From the NCBI GenBank assembly GCA_038530285.1, contig JBCBCY010000004.1, positions 62,001 through 126,000 on the forward strand: 64,000 nt of DNA. The letters are read 5' to 3'. A program made the translations under genes and the position numbers. Shown here one piece after another: positions 26,769-35,746 of this stretch. The stretch comes from JASJAR01 sp038530285. Its GTDB lineage: Bacteria > Pseudomonadota > Alphaproteobacteria > Rhodobacterales > Rhodobacteraceae. How positions within the stretch are numbered: position 1 is the stretch's first letter; every line of letters starts with the position of its first letter. A model generated the notes under the pieces. That model saw only the letters and a program-made list of their open reading frames with translations, made no database searches and was not told the origin of the DNA.

Positions 26769-28328
26769 TTAGCCGCCGTACTGACGGTCATAGGCCGATT
26801 GCATGACCACCAGAAGCTCTTGCATCCCCATGTCATCCAACGTCGAGATGTAGCCGTCCCAGTCCGCCATCACGTCGCCGTTGCCCAGGATCCAGCTTTG
26901 CTGACGCTCCAGCATGTAGTCGCGGATCGAGCCCCAGGTGCGGTCATAGACCTTCTGCTCATCGGCGGTGAACGCCACGCCGAGGAAGTCAGGGATCAGA
27001 AGATCCATCGTGTCATAAAGCGCGATCCCTTCGAGGGCGAACTCGTTCGACCACTGGATTTCATATCCGTAGTCCTGGAAATACCCACGACCCTGAAGCT
27101 GCGAACCCACCTGATACAGCGACCGGTTCACCGGCCCCGCATCAAGGAACTCCTGCTTGAAGACCGCTTTGCCGTCGACCATGTCATAATGCTGACCTTC
27201 GACGCCAAAATTGGCCAGACGGCGGCCTTCTTCGGTGAACCAGAAGTCAAAGTACTTGATGGTCTCGACCAGATGTTCGTTGGTGTGGCCAATGGCCCAG
27301 CCATCGGGTTTCACCAGGATCCGGCGATGTTCTTCAATGCGGCGACCAGACGGCGACGCAGGCGGCAGGAAGGCCTTGAATTCGAACCCGTCGATGTCTG
27401 CTGACAAACGGTTGTAGCCCGATGTCGAGGCGAACCAGTCATGGGTCGACCCGCCCAGGTTTTCCGACAAAAGGAAGTCGCGTGCCGATGACCCCCGCGT
27501 GAAGATTTCCGCGTCGATCAGACCCTCTTCGTACCAGCGCGCCAGGTTCGCGATCCCGTCGCGGTAGCCTTCGCCGATGTAGCCGTGACCGATCTTGCCG
27601 TCTTCGATCATGAAGTCATGGTAGGTGTCTGACCCATGCGCACGGCCATCCCAAAGGGTGACCAGGCGGATCAGTTCGGGCCATTGGCGCGCAAAGAACG
27701 GCACTTCGTCGGCCAGGCCGTTGCCATTGGGGTCTTGGGTCTTGAACGCGCGCAGAACGGCTTCGTATTCGTCCACCGTTTCGGGCACATCCAGTCCAAG
27801 CGCATCGAGCCAATCGGTGCGGATCCAATAGGCCCGACCGTATTTGCCGTCCGGCAGATAGGGAATGTAGTACATCTGCCCGTCAGAGGCTTTGACGGCC
27901 GCTTCAATATCAGGCCGCGTGGCATAATAGGCCGCGATGTTTGGTGCATGTTCCGCAATCAGATCGTTCAGCGGCACAAACGCGCCTTCGGGACCGTATT
28001 GATTGACGAAATCGCGGATCCGGCTGGACCCGACGATGTCGGGGATGTTGCCGGTGGCCAGCATCAGGTTCAGCGCTTCGGTGCGACCGGTGTTCTCATC
28101 GGTGCGCATGTTGGCGCCAACCGTGTCATTGAGCAGGCTGATGCCCGTCAGTTTGCGCGCCGCCTGCTCCACCGGCCAGTCTTCTTCATAGATCGGGTAG
28201 CGGGCGTGGTTCATCTGGATTGTCAGTTCCAGCGGTTCATCCACGATTTTCAGATGCCCGTCTGCCAGGACCGGCGTGCTGATCGCACTTCCCGCCAGCA
28301 ATGCGGCGGCCAGGGTCAATTTACGCAT
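26769..28328 (-). CDS. AlgQ-like oligosaccharide-binding protein
   Basis: Periplasmic binding protein of 519 residues with a Sec signal (about 1-22). It resembles Sphingomonas AlgQ1/AlgQ2, receptors for alginate oligomers. A calcium loop of the form DPNGNGLADE at 199-208 matches the known AlgQ metal site. The ATG at 28328 follows an excellent GGGAGG site; the longer frame upstream has no signal. The closest alternative is a LplA/YtcQ-type receptor for pectic oligomers; the PL15 lyase next door favours alginate. Confidence 0.88.
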   Translation of the reverse strand: MRKLTLAAALLAGSAISTPVLADGHLKIVDEPLELTIQMNHARYPIYEEDWPVEQAARKLTGISLLNDTVGANMRTDENTGRTEALNLMLATGNIPDIVGSSRIRDFVNQYGPEGAFVPLNDLIAEHAPNIAAYYATRPDIEAAVKASDGQMYYIPYLPDGKYGRAYWIRTDWLDALGLDVPETVDEYEAVLRAFKTQDPNGNGLADEVPFFARQWPELIRLVTLWDGRAHGSDTYHDFMIEDGKIGHGYIGEGYRDGIANLARWYEEGLIDAEIFTRGSSARDFLLSENLGGSTHDWFASTSGYNRLSADIDGFEFKAFLPPASPSGRRIEEHRRILVKPDGWAIGHTNEHLVETIKYFDFWFTEEGRRLANFGVEGQHYDMVDGKAVFKQEFLDAGPVNRSLYQVGSQLQGRGYFQDYGYEIQWSNEFALEGIALYDTMDLLIPDFLGVAFTADEQKVYDRTWGSIRDYMLERQQSWILGNGDVMADWDGYISTLDDMGMQELLVVMQSAYDRQYGG

Positions 28329-28351
28329 GTGGTTTCCTCCCTTTTGCGTTC

Positions 28352-29233
28352 TCATTCTTTGACACCTCCCAAAAGGATGCCTTTCTCGAAGTATTTCTGG
28401 ATGAACGGGTAGACGATCAGCACAGGGATGATCGAACACACGATGATCGCCGCCGTGACGGTTTCCGCGCTGAACCCGGCCGCTGTCTGGACGATGGCGA
28501 ATTCGTCGTCATCAGACAGGGTCGCAATGGTATGGCGCAAGAACACCTGCAGGGGGATCTTTTCCTCTGATTGCAGCAAGACCATCGCCCAGAAGAACCC
28601 GTTCCAGCGCGACACGATGCAAAACAGCGTGATCGTGGCGATCGCGGGCTTGGACAGGGGCACAAACACCTTCCAGAGCACCTGGAAGTCATTGGCCCCA
28701 TCCATCCGGGCGGCTTCCTCAAAGCTTTGCGGGATCGCTTCAAAGAAGTTGCGCAACAAGATGATATTGAAGGCATTCACCGCAAACGCCAGGATGATGC
28801 CAAACATGCTGTCCAAGAGGTTCAGATCGCGCATGTTCAAAAAGAACGGGATCAGTCCGGCGTTGAACCACATGGTGAACGCGATAAACAGATTGAAGAA
28901 CCGCCGCCCCTTAAGCTGTGGCCGCGACAGCGCGTAGGCGCCGGGGATGATGAACGCCAGCGACATGATCGTGCCGCCAATGGTGTAGATGAAGGTGTTG
29001 CGGTAGCTGATCCAGAATTTCGGATCGGAGATGATGTATCCGTAAGCCTCAAGCGTGGCATCGACCGGCGTCAGCACCACCTTGCCCGCTTGCGCGGCAA
29101 AGCCCGAACTGAACGACACCGCCGCAATGTAGATAAACGGATAGAGCGTGGCGACCGTGAACATCCCGATCAGGACCGAGACCACGATCGCGAAAAACTT
29201 GTCGCCGCGCGAATAAAGGTTCCAGTTCGGCAT
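28352..29233 (-). CDS. ABC sugar permease, AlgM2/LplC-like
   Basis: Inner-membrane permease of 293 residues with six predicted helices. The cytoplasmic EAA loop, EEAARMDGANDFQVLWKVF near 190, contacts the ATPase. It belongs to the LplC/YtcP/AlgM2 group, used with AlgQ-type receptors. It lies 24 bases before the receptor gene and 10 bases after the other permease. Confidence 0.9.
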   Translation of the reverse strand: MPNWNLYSRGDKFFAIVVSVLIGMFTVATLYPFIYIAAVSFSSGFAAQAGKVVLTPVDATLEAYGYIISDPKFWISYRNTFIYTIGGTIMSLAFIIPGAYALSRPQLKGRRFFNLFIAFTMWFNAGLIPFFLNMRDLNLLDSMFGIILAFAVNAFNIILLRNFFEAIPQSFEEAARMDGANDFQVLWKVFVPLSKPAIATITLFCIVSRWNGFFWAMVLLQSEEKIPLQVFLRHTIATLSDDDEFAIVQTAAGFSAETVTAAIIVCSIIPVLIVYPFIQKYFEKGILLGGVKE

Positions 29234-29243
29234 CAGACCCCCC

Positions 29244-30221
29244 CTACCAAAGCGACGTGCGCGAATAGCGCCGCGACAAGGTGTTGGCGGTCATCACCAG
29301 AACAAAGGCAACAACAGCGTTGAACAGACCCGCAGCCGCCGCCAGATCGTATTGGCCCGACTGCAGACCCTGTCGGTAGACCCATGTGTTGACCACATCC
29401 GCCGTCTCGTAGGTTGCGGGCTGATACAACAGGATCACCAGCTCGAAACTGACCTCCATCACATTGCCGATCCGGATGATCAGCATGATCAGAATGGTCG
29501 GCAGGATCGACGGGATGGTGATCTTCCACATCATCTGCCAGCGGTTCGCCCCATCAACCACCGCGCTTTCGTAAAGCGACGGGTTCACCCCCGCGATGGC
29601 GGCCAGAAACACGATCGACCCAAAGCCCGCTTCCTGCCAGATGCCGGTGCCCACAAAGATCGGTCGGAACCATTGCGGCTGGGTCAAAAAGTAGACGGGG
29701 TCCAACCCGAACCACCCCATGACCGCATTGATTACACCGACCGTGGGCGAAAACGCCGTAATCACGATGCCCGCAATGATCACCGACGAGATGAAATGCG
29801 GCAGATAAACAATGGTCTGCGCGGTGCGCTTGTAGGACGCATGCAGGATTTCGTTGAACAAAAGGGCCAGGATAATCGGTGCCGGAAACCCAAACAGCAG
29901 ATTGTAAAAGCTGATCGTGATGGTGTTTTTCACCGCCCGAATGAACTGCTCATTGCCGAACAGAACCTCAAAATGCTCAAAGCCCACCCAGGGGCTGTTG
30001 GCGACGCCGCGGAAAATAGAATAATCCTTGAACGCGATCTGCAGCCCGTACATCGGCTTATACAGAAAGACGATGAACCAGATGATCGTCGGCAGCAGCA
30101 TCACATAGATCTGCCATTCGCGCTTGAAGTGATCGACAAGCCGGACAAGGGCGCCGTCATGCACACCGGCAGACGGTGCTCTCACCCGGTGCCCTGTGCG
30201 ATCTGTGTTTTGTTCGGTCAT
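29244..30221 (-). CDS. ABC sugar permease, AlgM1/LplB-like
   Basis: Partner permease of 325 residues, with a cytoplasmic N-terminal extension of about 40 residues and six helices. The EAA loop is YESAVVDGANRWQMMWKI. The ATG at 30221 lies four bases past the ATPase stop and has GAGG just upstream; a TTG five codons earlier is possible. It forms the heterodimeric channel with the next gene. Confidence 0.88.
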   Translation of the reverse strand: MTEQNTDRTGHRVRAPSAGVHDGALVRLVDHFKREWQIYVMLLPTIIWFIVFLYKPMYGLQIAFKDYSIFRGVANSPWVGFEHFEVLFGNEQFIRAVKNTITISFYNLLFGFPAPIILALLFNEILHASYKRTAQTIVYLPHFISSVIIAGIVITAFSPTVGVINAVMGWFGLDPVYFLTQPQWFRPIFVGTGIWQEAGFGSIVFLAAIAGVNPSLYESAVVDGANRWQMMWKITIPSILPTILIMLIIRIGNVMEVSFELVILLYQPATYETADVVNTWVYRQGLQSGQYDLAAAAGLFNAVVAFVLVMTANTLSRRYSRTSLW

Positions 30222-30225
30222 ACCC

Positions 30226-31302
30226 TCACGCCCCAAGGGTCAGCGCACGGCCGGTTTCGGCATCGAACAATTTCACCAGGCTGGCGGGCACATGAACCGC
30301 GCCCACGCCCGACAAATGCCCGATATCGCCGTTGGTTTCGGCCTTGAAGACCAGGTTGTCGTCGCCGTGGCGCGCATGCAGCAAGGCCTCCGACCCCAGC
30401 GGTTCGACCAGATCAAGGTTGATCGGCAAGGCCGACGTGCCCTGGCCTTCGCCCAGCATCACATGTTCCGGCCGGATCCCGACGATCACATCGCGCCCGG
30501 CATTGCCGGCGGTCGATCCATCAATCTTGATCTCGGCATCGCCGATCTTGGCACCCGTGCCGGTCAGCGTGCCCTTCATCTGGTTCATCGGCGGCGAGCC
30601 CAAAAAGCCCGCCACAAAGGTATTGGCGGGGTGATTGAACAGCTCCATCGGCGTGCCGACCTGTTCGATACTGCCATCGTTCATGACCACGATCCGGTCG
30701 GCCAGCGTCATCGCCTCGACCTGGTCGTGGGTTACATAAACCGACGTGACCCCCAGCCGGTTGTGCAGCCGCTTGATCTCGGCGCGCATCTGGGTGCGCA
30801 GTTTCGCATCGAGGTTCGACAAAGGCTCATCGAACAAAAACACCTTGGGGTGGCGCACAATCGCGCGCCCCATGGCCACGCGCTGGCGCTGCCCGCCCGA
30901 AAGATCCGCCGGGCGCCGATCCAGATAGGGCGTCAGGCCGAGGATTTCGGCCACGTCATCAATCGTTTTCTTGATTTCGGCCTTCGGCATTTTGCGGATG
31001 CGCAAGCCAAAAGCCATGTTATCGGCCACGTTCAGATGCGGGTACAAAGCGTAGTTCTGAAACACCATCGCCACATCGCGGTCTTTGGGGGCGATGCGGT
31101 TCATGCGGCGCCCGTCAATCATCAGATCGCCCGCGGTGATTTCTTCCAGGCCCGCAATCATCCGCAAGGTGGTGGATTTCCCGCAGCCCGAGGGCCCCAC
31201 AAGGACGACGAATTCCTTTTCGGCCACATTCAGGTCAATCCCGTGAACGACCTGCAAAGCCCCGTAAGCCTTTACGATTCCGCTTAAATTCACGCCGGCC
31301 AT
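30226..31302 (-). CDS. ABC transporter ATPase, AlgS/UgpC/MsmK type
   Basis: ATPase of 358 residues with Walker A GPSGCGKST, Q-loop, signature LSGGQRQR, Walker B VFLFDEPLSNLD, and a C-terminal OB-type regulatory domain, as in sugar importers. It is the first gene of the left arm. The leader contains two CTGGTATAC palindromes that would be the GntR operators, so importer, lyase and downstream enzymes are probably switched together. Confidence 0.92.
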   Translation of the reverse strand: MAGVNLSGIVKAYGALQVVHGIDLNVAEKEFVVLVGPSGCGKSTTLRMIAGLEEITAGDLMIDGRRMNRIAPKDRDVAMVFQNYALYPHLNVADNMAFGLRIRKMPKAEIKKTIDDVAEILGLTPYLDRRPADLSGGQRQRVAMGRAIVRHPKVFLFDEPLSNLDAKLRTQMRAEIKRLHNRLGVTSVYVTHDQVEAMTLADRIVVMNDGSIEQVGTPMELFNHPANTFVAGFLGSPPMNQMKGTLTGTGAKIGDAEIKIDGSTAGNAGRDVIVGIRPEHVMLGEGQGTSALPINLDLVEPLGSEALLHARHGDDNLVFKAETNGDIGHLSGVGAVHVPASLVKLFDAETGRALTLGA

Positions 31303-31363
31303 CGGCTCCTCCCCTGCGTGCGGTTGTTTGCATCGCCCTTTTCAGAACGAATCAACCTTCTGG

Positions 31364-31408
31364 CTGGTATACTAGTCATAAAACTAGAATGCCAGTCTGG
31401 TATACCAG
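31364..31408. promoter_or_regulatory. Twin GntR operators between divergent alginate arms
   Basis: CTGGTATACTAG at 31364-31375 and the perfect palindrome CTGGTATACCAG at 31397-31408, with centres 33 bp apart. They lie between the ATPase gene and the divergent gntR gene, where autoregulated FadR-type regulators usually bind. Confidence 0.75.
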
Positions 31409-31459
31409 TTAATTTCTTGGTAGGAAGGGCTGGAACGACTGCCCCGAAGGAGCCACGGC

Positions 31460-32152
31460 ATGGCAAACGCATCCGCACTGACAGAACGTCGCACCAGCGT
31501 CGATGACGTCTTTGACTTTCTGCACGCGCAGATCGCGTCCCTGCAATTGAAGCCCGGCGACCGTATTTCCGAAGCCGAGATCGCCGCGCAATTCGGCGTC
31601 TCGCGCCAACCCGTCCGCGACGCGTTCAGCCGCCTTGCCAACCATGACCTGTTGCTGATCCGCCCGCAGCGGGCGACCGAAGTGCGCCGCTTTTCCATGC
31701 GCGCCATCGAAAAGGCCCGCTTTGTGCGTGCGGCCATCGAAAAAGAGGTGCTGTTGCGGGCTGCATCTTTGTGTGACAGCGACGGGGCCCGGCGCCTGGA
31801 TGCGGCCCTTGTCGAACAAGACAGCGTGATCAAATCGGGCACATACGAAGACTTCGGGCGGCTTGACTACGAGTTTCACAAAACACTCTGCGCCATCGCG
31901 CAGGCCGATTACGCCTATGACGTGATCTTGGAAGAAAAGGCCAAGGTGGACCGGCTGTGCATGCTGGGCATGCAAAAAGAACAGCGCCTGCCCGACCTTG
32001 TGGCCGACCACCGCGCCATCGCCGAGGCCGTCAAAACCCGCGATCCGGGCGCGGCCATCGCGGCGGGCATGGTGCATCTGTCACGCCTGGATGAAACGAT
32101 TGAACGCATCCGCGCAACCAACGCGAATTACTTTGAAAACGACGACGGCTGA
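31460..32152 (+). CDS. GntR-family (FadR subgroup) transcriptional regulator
   Basis: Regulator of 230 residues: N-terminal winged helix (about 15-75, ISEAEIAAQFGVSRQPVRDAF) and an all-helical FCD ligand domain, where acidic and His residues (DYEFHKTLC, DHRAI) bind a metal and a small organic acid. It is divergent from the importer operon and upstream of kduI/kduD, so it is the likely sensor of DEH, KDG or a similar intermediate. The twin palindromes in the intergenic region are its probable targets. Confidence 0.92.
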   Translation: MANASALTERRTSVDDVFDFLHAQIASLQLKPGDRISEAEIAAQFGVSRQPVRDAFSRLANHDLLLIRPQRATEVRRFSMRAIEKARFVRAAIEKEVLLRAASLCDSDGARRLDAALVEQDSVIKSGTYEDFGRLDYEFHKTLCAIAQADYAYDVILEEKAKVDRLCMLGMQKEQRLPDLVADHRAIAEAVKTRDPGAAIAAGMVHLSRLDETIERIRATNANYFENDDG

Positions 32153-32216
32153 CACCGCAGCCCCGGCCTTGGGGAAGGGCACGAATGGATGACCAGCCTG
32201 CGGGCCTGCGACCGGT

Positions 32217-33590
32217 ATGACGCAACGGGCCGAGCCTTCCGCAACGCGTCCGGGCCCGGGTGCGCGCGAGGTCTTTGCGTTGGCCTGGCCGATGACGCTC
32301 AAGGCGATTTTCCTGCACGGAACGGTGGTGATCGACGGCTTTCTTTTGTCGTCGCTGGGCGAAGGGGCGCTGGCGGCAATGGGCCTCGCGGCGGCCCTTG
32401 GCGGGATCGTTCTGGGCGTGATTTTCGCCTTTGCCCATGCCATGCAGATCCGCACTGCACAGGCCTTCGGCAGCGGCGACCCGGTGTTTTTGAAATCCGT
32501 GCTGGCCTCAGGGCTGACCGTCAGCCTTGCGATTGGTCTGGCGGGCGTAGTGCTGATCCTCAGCCTCGGCGGTGTGCTGATCGACCGTCTGGCCCCAACG
32601 GCCGACATCGCCGGGCAGGCCAAAACTTACCTTGCGATCTTTGCGATTGTCATTCTGGGCGAGGCAATCGGCCAATGCATCGCGAGCTTCTTCAACGGCT
32701 GCAGCCGCGCCAAACTGCCCCTGTACGGCTACCTTTTGTCCGTGCCGATCAACATCGCCAGTTCTATCATCTTGATCCATGGGTTGTTCGGCTTTCCGGC
32801 CCTGGGCGTGGCCGGTGCGGCCCTGGGCAGTGCCATAGGCATCACCGTGCAAACCGCGCTGTGGGCCCTGCTGGCGTTGCGCTCACAAGGCCATCTGCGC
32901 GCGGTGCAAGGCTGGCACAATGGCCGGTTCGCCCCCACCTTGCGGCGCCACACCGTGTTTTCCCTGCCGATCGCTGCGACCTTTGTCAGCGCGACCCTGG
33001 CCACCCATGTGTGTTCGCTTATCTATGCGAACATGTCGCTCAACGGGTTTGCCGCCATGACCCTGATCGCACCGTGGAACATGCTGGCCGGTCAGATCGC
33101 CATGCAATGGACCCAGGCCACCGGCATTCTGGTGGCCCAGCTTCTGGGCAAGCATACGCCCGAAGACGTGCTCGACCGGTTTTTGTCGCGCGCCTGGGTG
33201 GGGGCCTTTGTGGCCGCGGGCATTGTCGCGGCCATCTTTTTGGTGATGTGTTTGTCGCTGAACCAGATTTACCCCGATCTGGAACCCGAAACACGCGCCA
33301 TCCTGTTTGGCTTTTTGCCCATCCTTGTGATCATCCAGTTCCCCCGCGCCACCAACGCCATCTGCGGCAACACCCTGCGCGCGGCAGGCGATACGGTCTA
33401 TGTGATGCACATTTTCATCTGGTCGCAATGGGCCTTCCGGGTGCCTGCCACCGCGCTTTTTGTTCTCTACCTCGAATTGTCCCCATTCTGGATCCTGTCG
33501 CTCTTCGCGTGGGAAGAGGCCTTGAAATTCCCCGCCTTTCACCGCCGCCTGTGGCGCGGCGACTGGAAGCGGTCTGACGTCGCGGCCTAA
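32217..33590 (+). CDS. MATE-family membrane transporter
   Basis: Twelve-helix transporter of 457 residues of the MATE superfamily, which export cations or drugs in exchange for H+ or Na+. N- and C-halves each hold six helices, and the LAWPMTLKAIF and AGAALGSAIGITVQ segments fit the family. It stands inside the uronate locus between the regulator and kduI; such a place is unusual, and it may export an intermediate or toxic by-product. The start lacks a clear ribosome site and may lie a few codons away. Confidence 0.85.
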   Translation: MTQRAEPSATRPGPGAREVFALAWPMTLKAIFLHGTVVIDGFLLSSLGEGALAAMGLAAALGGIVLGVIFAFAHAMQIRTAQAFGSGDPVFLKSVLASGLTVSLAIGLAGVVLILSLGGVLIDRLAPTADIAGQAKTYLAIFAIVILGEAIGQCIASFFNGCSRAKLPLYGYLLSVPINIASSIILIHGLFGFPALGVAGAALGSAIGITVQTALWALLALRSQGHLRAVQGWHNGRFAPTLRRHTVFSLPIAATFVSATLATHVCSLIYANMSLNGFAAMTLIAPWNMLAGQIAMQWTQATGILVAQLLGKHTPEDVLDRFLSRAWVGAFVAAGIVAAIFLVMCLSLNQIYPDLEPETRAILFGFLPILVIIQFPRATNAICGNTLRAAGDTVYVMHIFIWSQWAFRVPATALFVLYLELSPFWILSLFAWEEALKFPAFHRRLWRGDWKRSDVAA

Positions 33591-33653
33591 GCGCTGCCAA
33601 AGCCAAATCGCGGCCCCGGGCCGTGGCGAAAACATGCATCACGGGAGGAACAG

Positions 33654-34484
33654 ATGCTGAAAACCAACCTGCGGCGCGCCATTGATCCGCGCCACGCCAA
33701 AACCTTCGACACCACTCAGCTGCGCGATGAATTCCTGATCGACACCCTTTGGGCGGACGATGAGGTCTGCCTGACCTATTCTCAATACGACCGGATGATC
33801 GTCGGCGGCGCCACACCCAAAACCGCGCCTTTGTGCATCGACGGTGTCGACCAGACCGGCACACCGTCCTGGCTGGACCGGCGCGAAGCCGTGATCGTCA
33901 GCCTTGGCACGTCCGGCACGGTTCAGGCGGGTGGCGAAAGCTACGAGATGGGCCGCTGCGATATGCTTTATCTCGGCATGGGCTCGGGGCCTGTGACCTT
34001 AAGCGGGTCGGATGATGCGCATTTTTATATCATCTCGGCGCCGGCTCACCGGGCGATCCCGGCCCGGCTGGTGACCATCAAAGACGCCGCCCAAGTCCCG
34101 CTGGGCACCCGCGACACCAGCAACGAAAGGGTGATCTACCAGTTTGTGCACCCCGCCGTGATGGACAGCTGCCAAATCGTGATGGGCATGACCAAGCTTG
34201 GCACCGGATCGGTGTGGAACACCATGCCCGCCCACTACCACGAACGCCGGTCTGAGGCGTATCTTTACCTTGATCTCGACGCGGGCCAGAACGTCGTGCA
34301 CCTGATGGGCGAACCCGATGAGACCCGTCACCTGATCGTGCGCAACGAACAGGCCGTCTTGTCGCCGCCCTGGTCGATCCACTGCGGGGCAGGCACGGCG
34401 TCTTACGCGTTCATCTGGGCGATGGCAGGCGACAACATCGACTACACCGACGTCGATATGGTCGCGATGGAAGACCTGCGATGA
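33654..34484 (+). CDS. kduI: 5-dehydro-4-deoxy-D-glucuronate isomerase
   Basis: Enzyme of 276 residues that converts 5-keto-4-deoxyuronate (the linear form of unsaturated monouronate) to 3-deoxy-D-glycero-2,5-hexodiulosonate. Zinc ligands His194, His196, Glu201 and His243 match the E. coli KduI set with an offset of two. A GGGAGG site precedes the start. The ATGA overlap with kduD shows coupled expression. KduI/KduD serve pectin and glycosaminoglycan routes as well, so the locus may handle more than alginate. Confidence 0.95.
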   Translation: MLKTNLRRAIDPRHAKTFDTTQLRDEFLIDTLWADDEVCLTYSQYDRMIVGGATPKTAPLCIDGVDQTGTPSWLDRREAVIVSLGTSGTVQAGGESYEMGRCDMLYLGMGSGPVTLSGSDDAHFYIISAPAHRAIPARLVTIKDAAQVPLGTRDTSNERVIYQFVHPAVMDSCQIVMGMTKLGTGSVWNTMPAHYHERRSEAYLYLDLDAGQNVVHLMGEPDETRHLIVRNEQAVLSPPWSIHCGAGTASYAFIWAMAGDNIDYTDVDMVAMEDLR

Positions 34485-35236
34485 GCCGGTTTTCCCTGGC
34501 GGGCAACCGCGCCTTCGTCACCGGGGCCAATACGGGGATCGGTCAGGCCATCGCGGTCGATCTGGCCCAGGCAGGCGCCCATGTCATCGCCGTGGGCCGC
34601 TCGTCGATGGATGAGACCTTGGACAAGATCGCAGACGCCGGTGGGCGGGCCGATGCCGCGCAAGCCGACCTTGGCACCGTTGCCGCCGCGCAAGCCGCCT
34701 TCGCCGACGCCGAAGCCGCCCACGGCCCGATCGACACGCTGGTCAACAACGCAGGCATCATACGGCGCGACGACAGTCTGGCCTTTTCAGAAGCCGACTG
34801 GGACGCGGTGATGGACATCAACCTCAAGGTCGTTTTCTTTCTGTCGCAGGCCTTCGCGCGCGCGCGCATCGCCGAAGGCGGCGGCGGCAGCATCATCAAC
34901 ATCGCCTCGCTTTTGTCGTTTCAGGGCGGCATCCGCATCCCGTCTTACACCGCGTCCAAAAGCGGCGTGGCCGGGCTGACAAAGACCTTGTCGAACGAAT
35001 GGTCCGCGCATGGGATCACCGTGAACGCGGTCGCACCCGGCTACGTTGTCAGCAACAACACCGAAGCCCTGCGCGCAGACCCCGACCGCAACACCGCCAT
35101 CCTGGACCGTATCCCCCTTGGCCGCTGGGCCGAACCTGAAGACATCGCTGGTGCGGTGACCTTTCTGGCCTCGCCCGCCGCGCGCTATGTCACAGGGATC
35201 ACACTGCCGGTGGATGGCGGCTGGCTGGGGCGATGA
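34481..35236 (+). CDS. kduD: 2-dehydro-3-deoxy-D-gluconate 5-dehydrogenase
   Basis: SDR enzyme of 251 residues that reduces the KduI product to KDG with NAD(P)H. Cofactor motif TGANTGIG (14-21), NNAG (89-92), and catalytic Ser143, Tyr156, Lys160. Start overlaps the kduI stop by four bases. The combination with kdgK on the other arm completes a KduI-KduD-KdgK route in addition to the DEH-reductase route. Confidence 0.93.
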   Translation: MSRFSLAGNRAFVTGANTGIGQAIAVDLAQAGAHVIAVGRSSMDETLDKIADAGGRADAAQADLGTVAAAQAAFADAEAAHGPIDTLVNNAGIIRRDDSLAFSEADWDAVMDINLKVVFFLSQAFARARIAEGGGGSIINIASLLSFQGGIRIPSYTASKSGVAGLTKTLSNEWSAHGITVNAVAPGYVVSNNTEALRADPDRNTAILDRIPLGRWAEPEDIAGAVTFLASPAARYVTGITLPVDGGWLGR

Positions 35237-35305
35237 GGGGCCACGCCGCCAGACCCCGCCTGTCCGGCCATCTTGGCTGCACGCCGCTTTGCCGCTGCCG
35301 GGCCG

Positions 35306-35746
35306 ATGCCGCCTGAGCCCGGCGCTATTTGTCTGCGCCCGGCGGTCGCGGCGGATACTGGCGCAATTCGCTGGCTTGAAAGGGCGGCGATGCGCGACCG
35401 CGCAATCGACCTTTGGGGCCGTTGGCGCCCCTCCCCCACCCTGGATCTTTCGTGTCACGAAATGATCGAACACAAGGGCAAACTGGCCGGTTGCATGGCC
35501 ACGCGGACCGAACCGGACGCGCTTTGTCTGTCGCGGCTATACATCGCCCCGGACGATCGCAACGCCGGGATTGGCGCGGTCTGCCTTGACGTGGTGATCG
35601 CGCGCGCCCGGGCCTTGGGCCGGCCCGTCACGCTCCGGGTTCTAACCAACAACCCGGCCTGGCGCTTTTACGAACGCCACGGGTTCGAAATCGTCGCCCG
35701 GAACCAGACCCACATCCAAATGACCCACAAAGGGGGTGCGCCATGA
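35306..35746 (+). CDS. GNAT-family N-acetyltransferase
   Basis: Acetyltransferase of about 146 residues with the GNAT core: LSRLYIAPDDRNAGIGAVCLD carries the acetyl-CoA motif (R/Q-x-x-G-x-G/A as RNAGIG), and NNPAWRFYERHGFEIVARN is motif B. The start is uncertain: ATG 35306 is used, but a TTG at 35273 would add 11 residues; neither has a good ribosome site. The end overlaps manD by four bases (ATGA), so it belongs to the same operon. The substrate is unknown. Confidence 0.8.
   Translation: MPPEPGAICLRPAVAADTGAIRWLERAAMRDRAIDLWGRWRPSPTLDLSCHEMIEHKGKLAGCMATRTEPDALCLSRLYIAPDDRNAGIGAVCLDVVIARARALGRPVTLRVLTNNPAWRFYERHGFEIVARNQTHIQMTHKGGAP

Noticed and set aside
30196..31287. Plus-strand open frame of 363 codons opposite the AlgS-type ATPase
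   Set aside because: The ATPase on the other strand has all motifs; this frame is its shadow.
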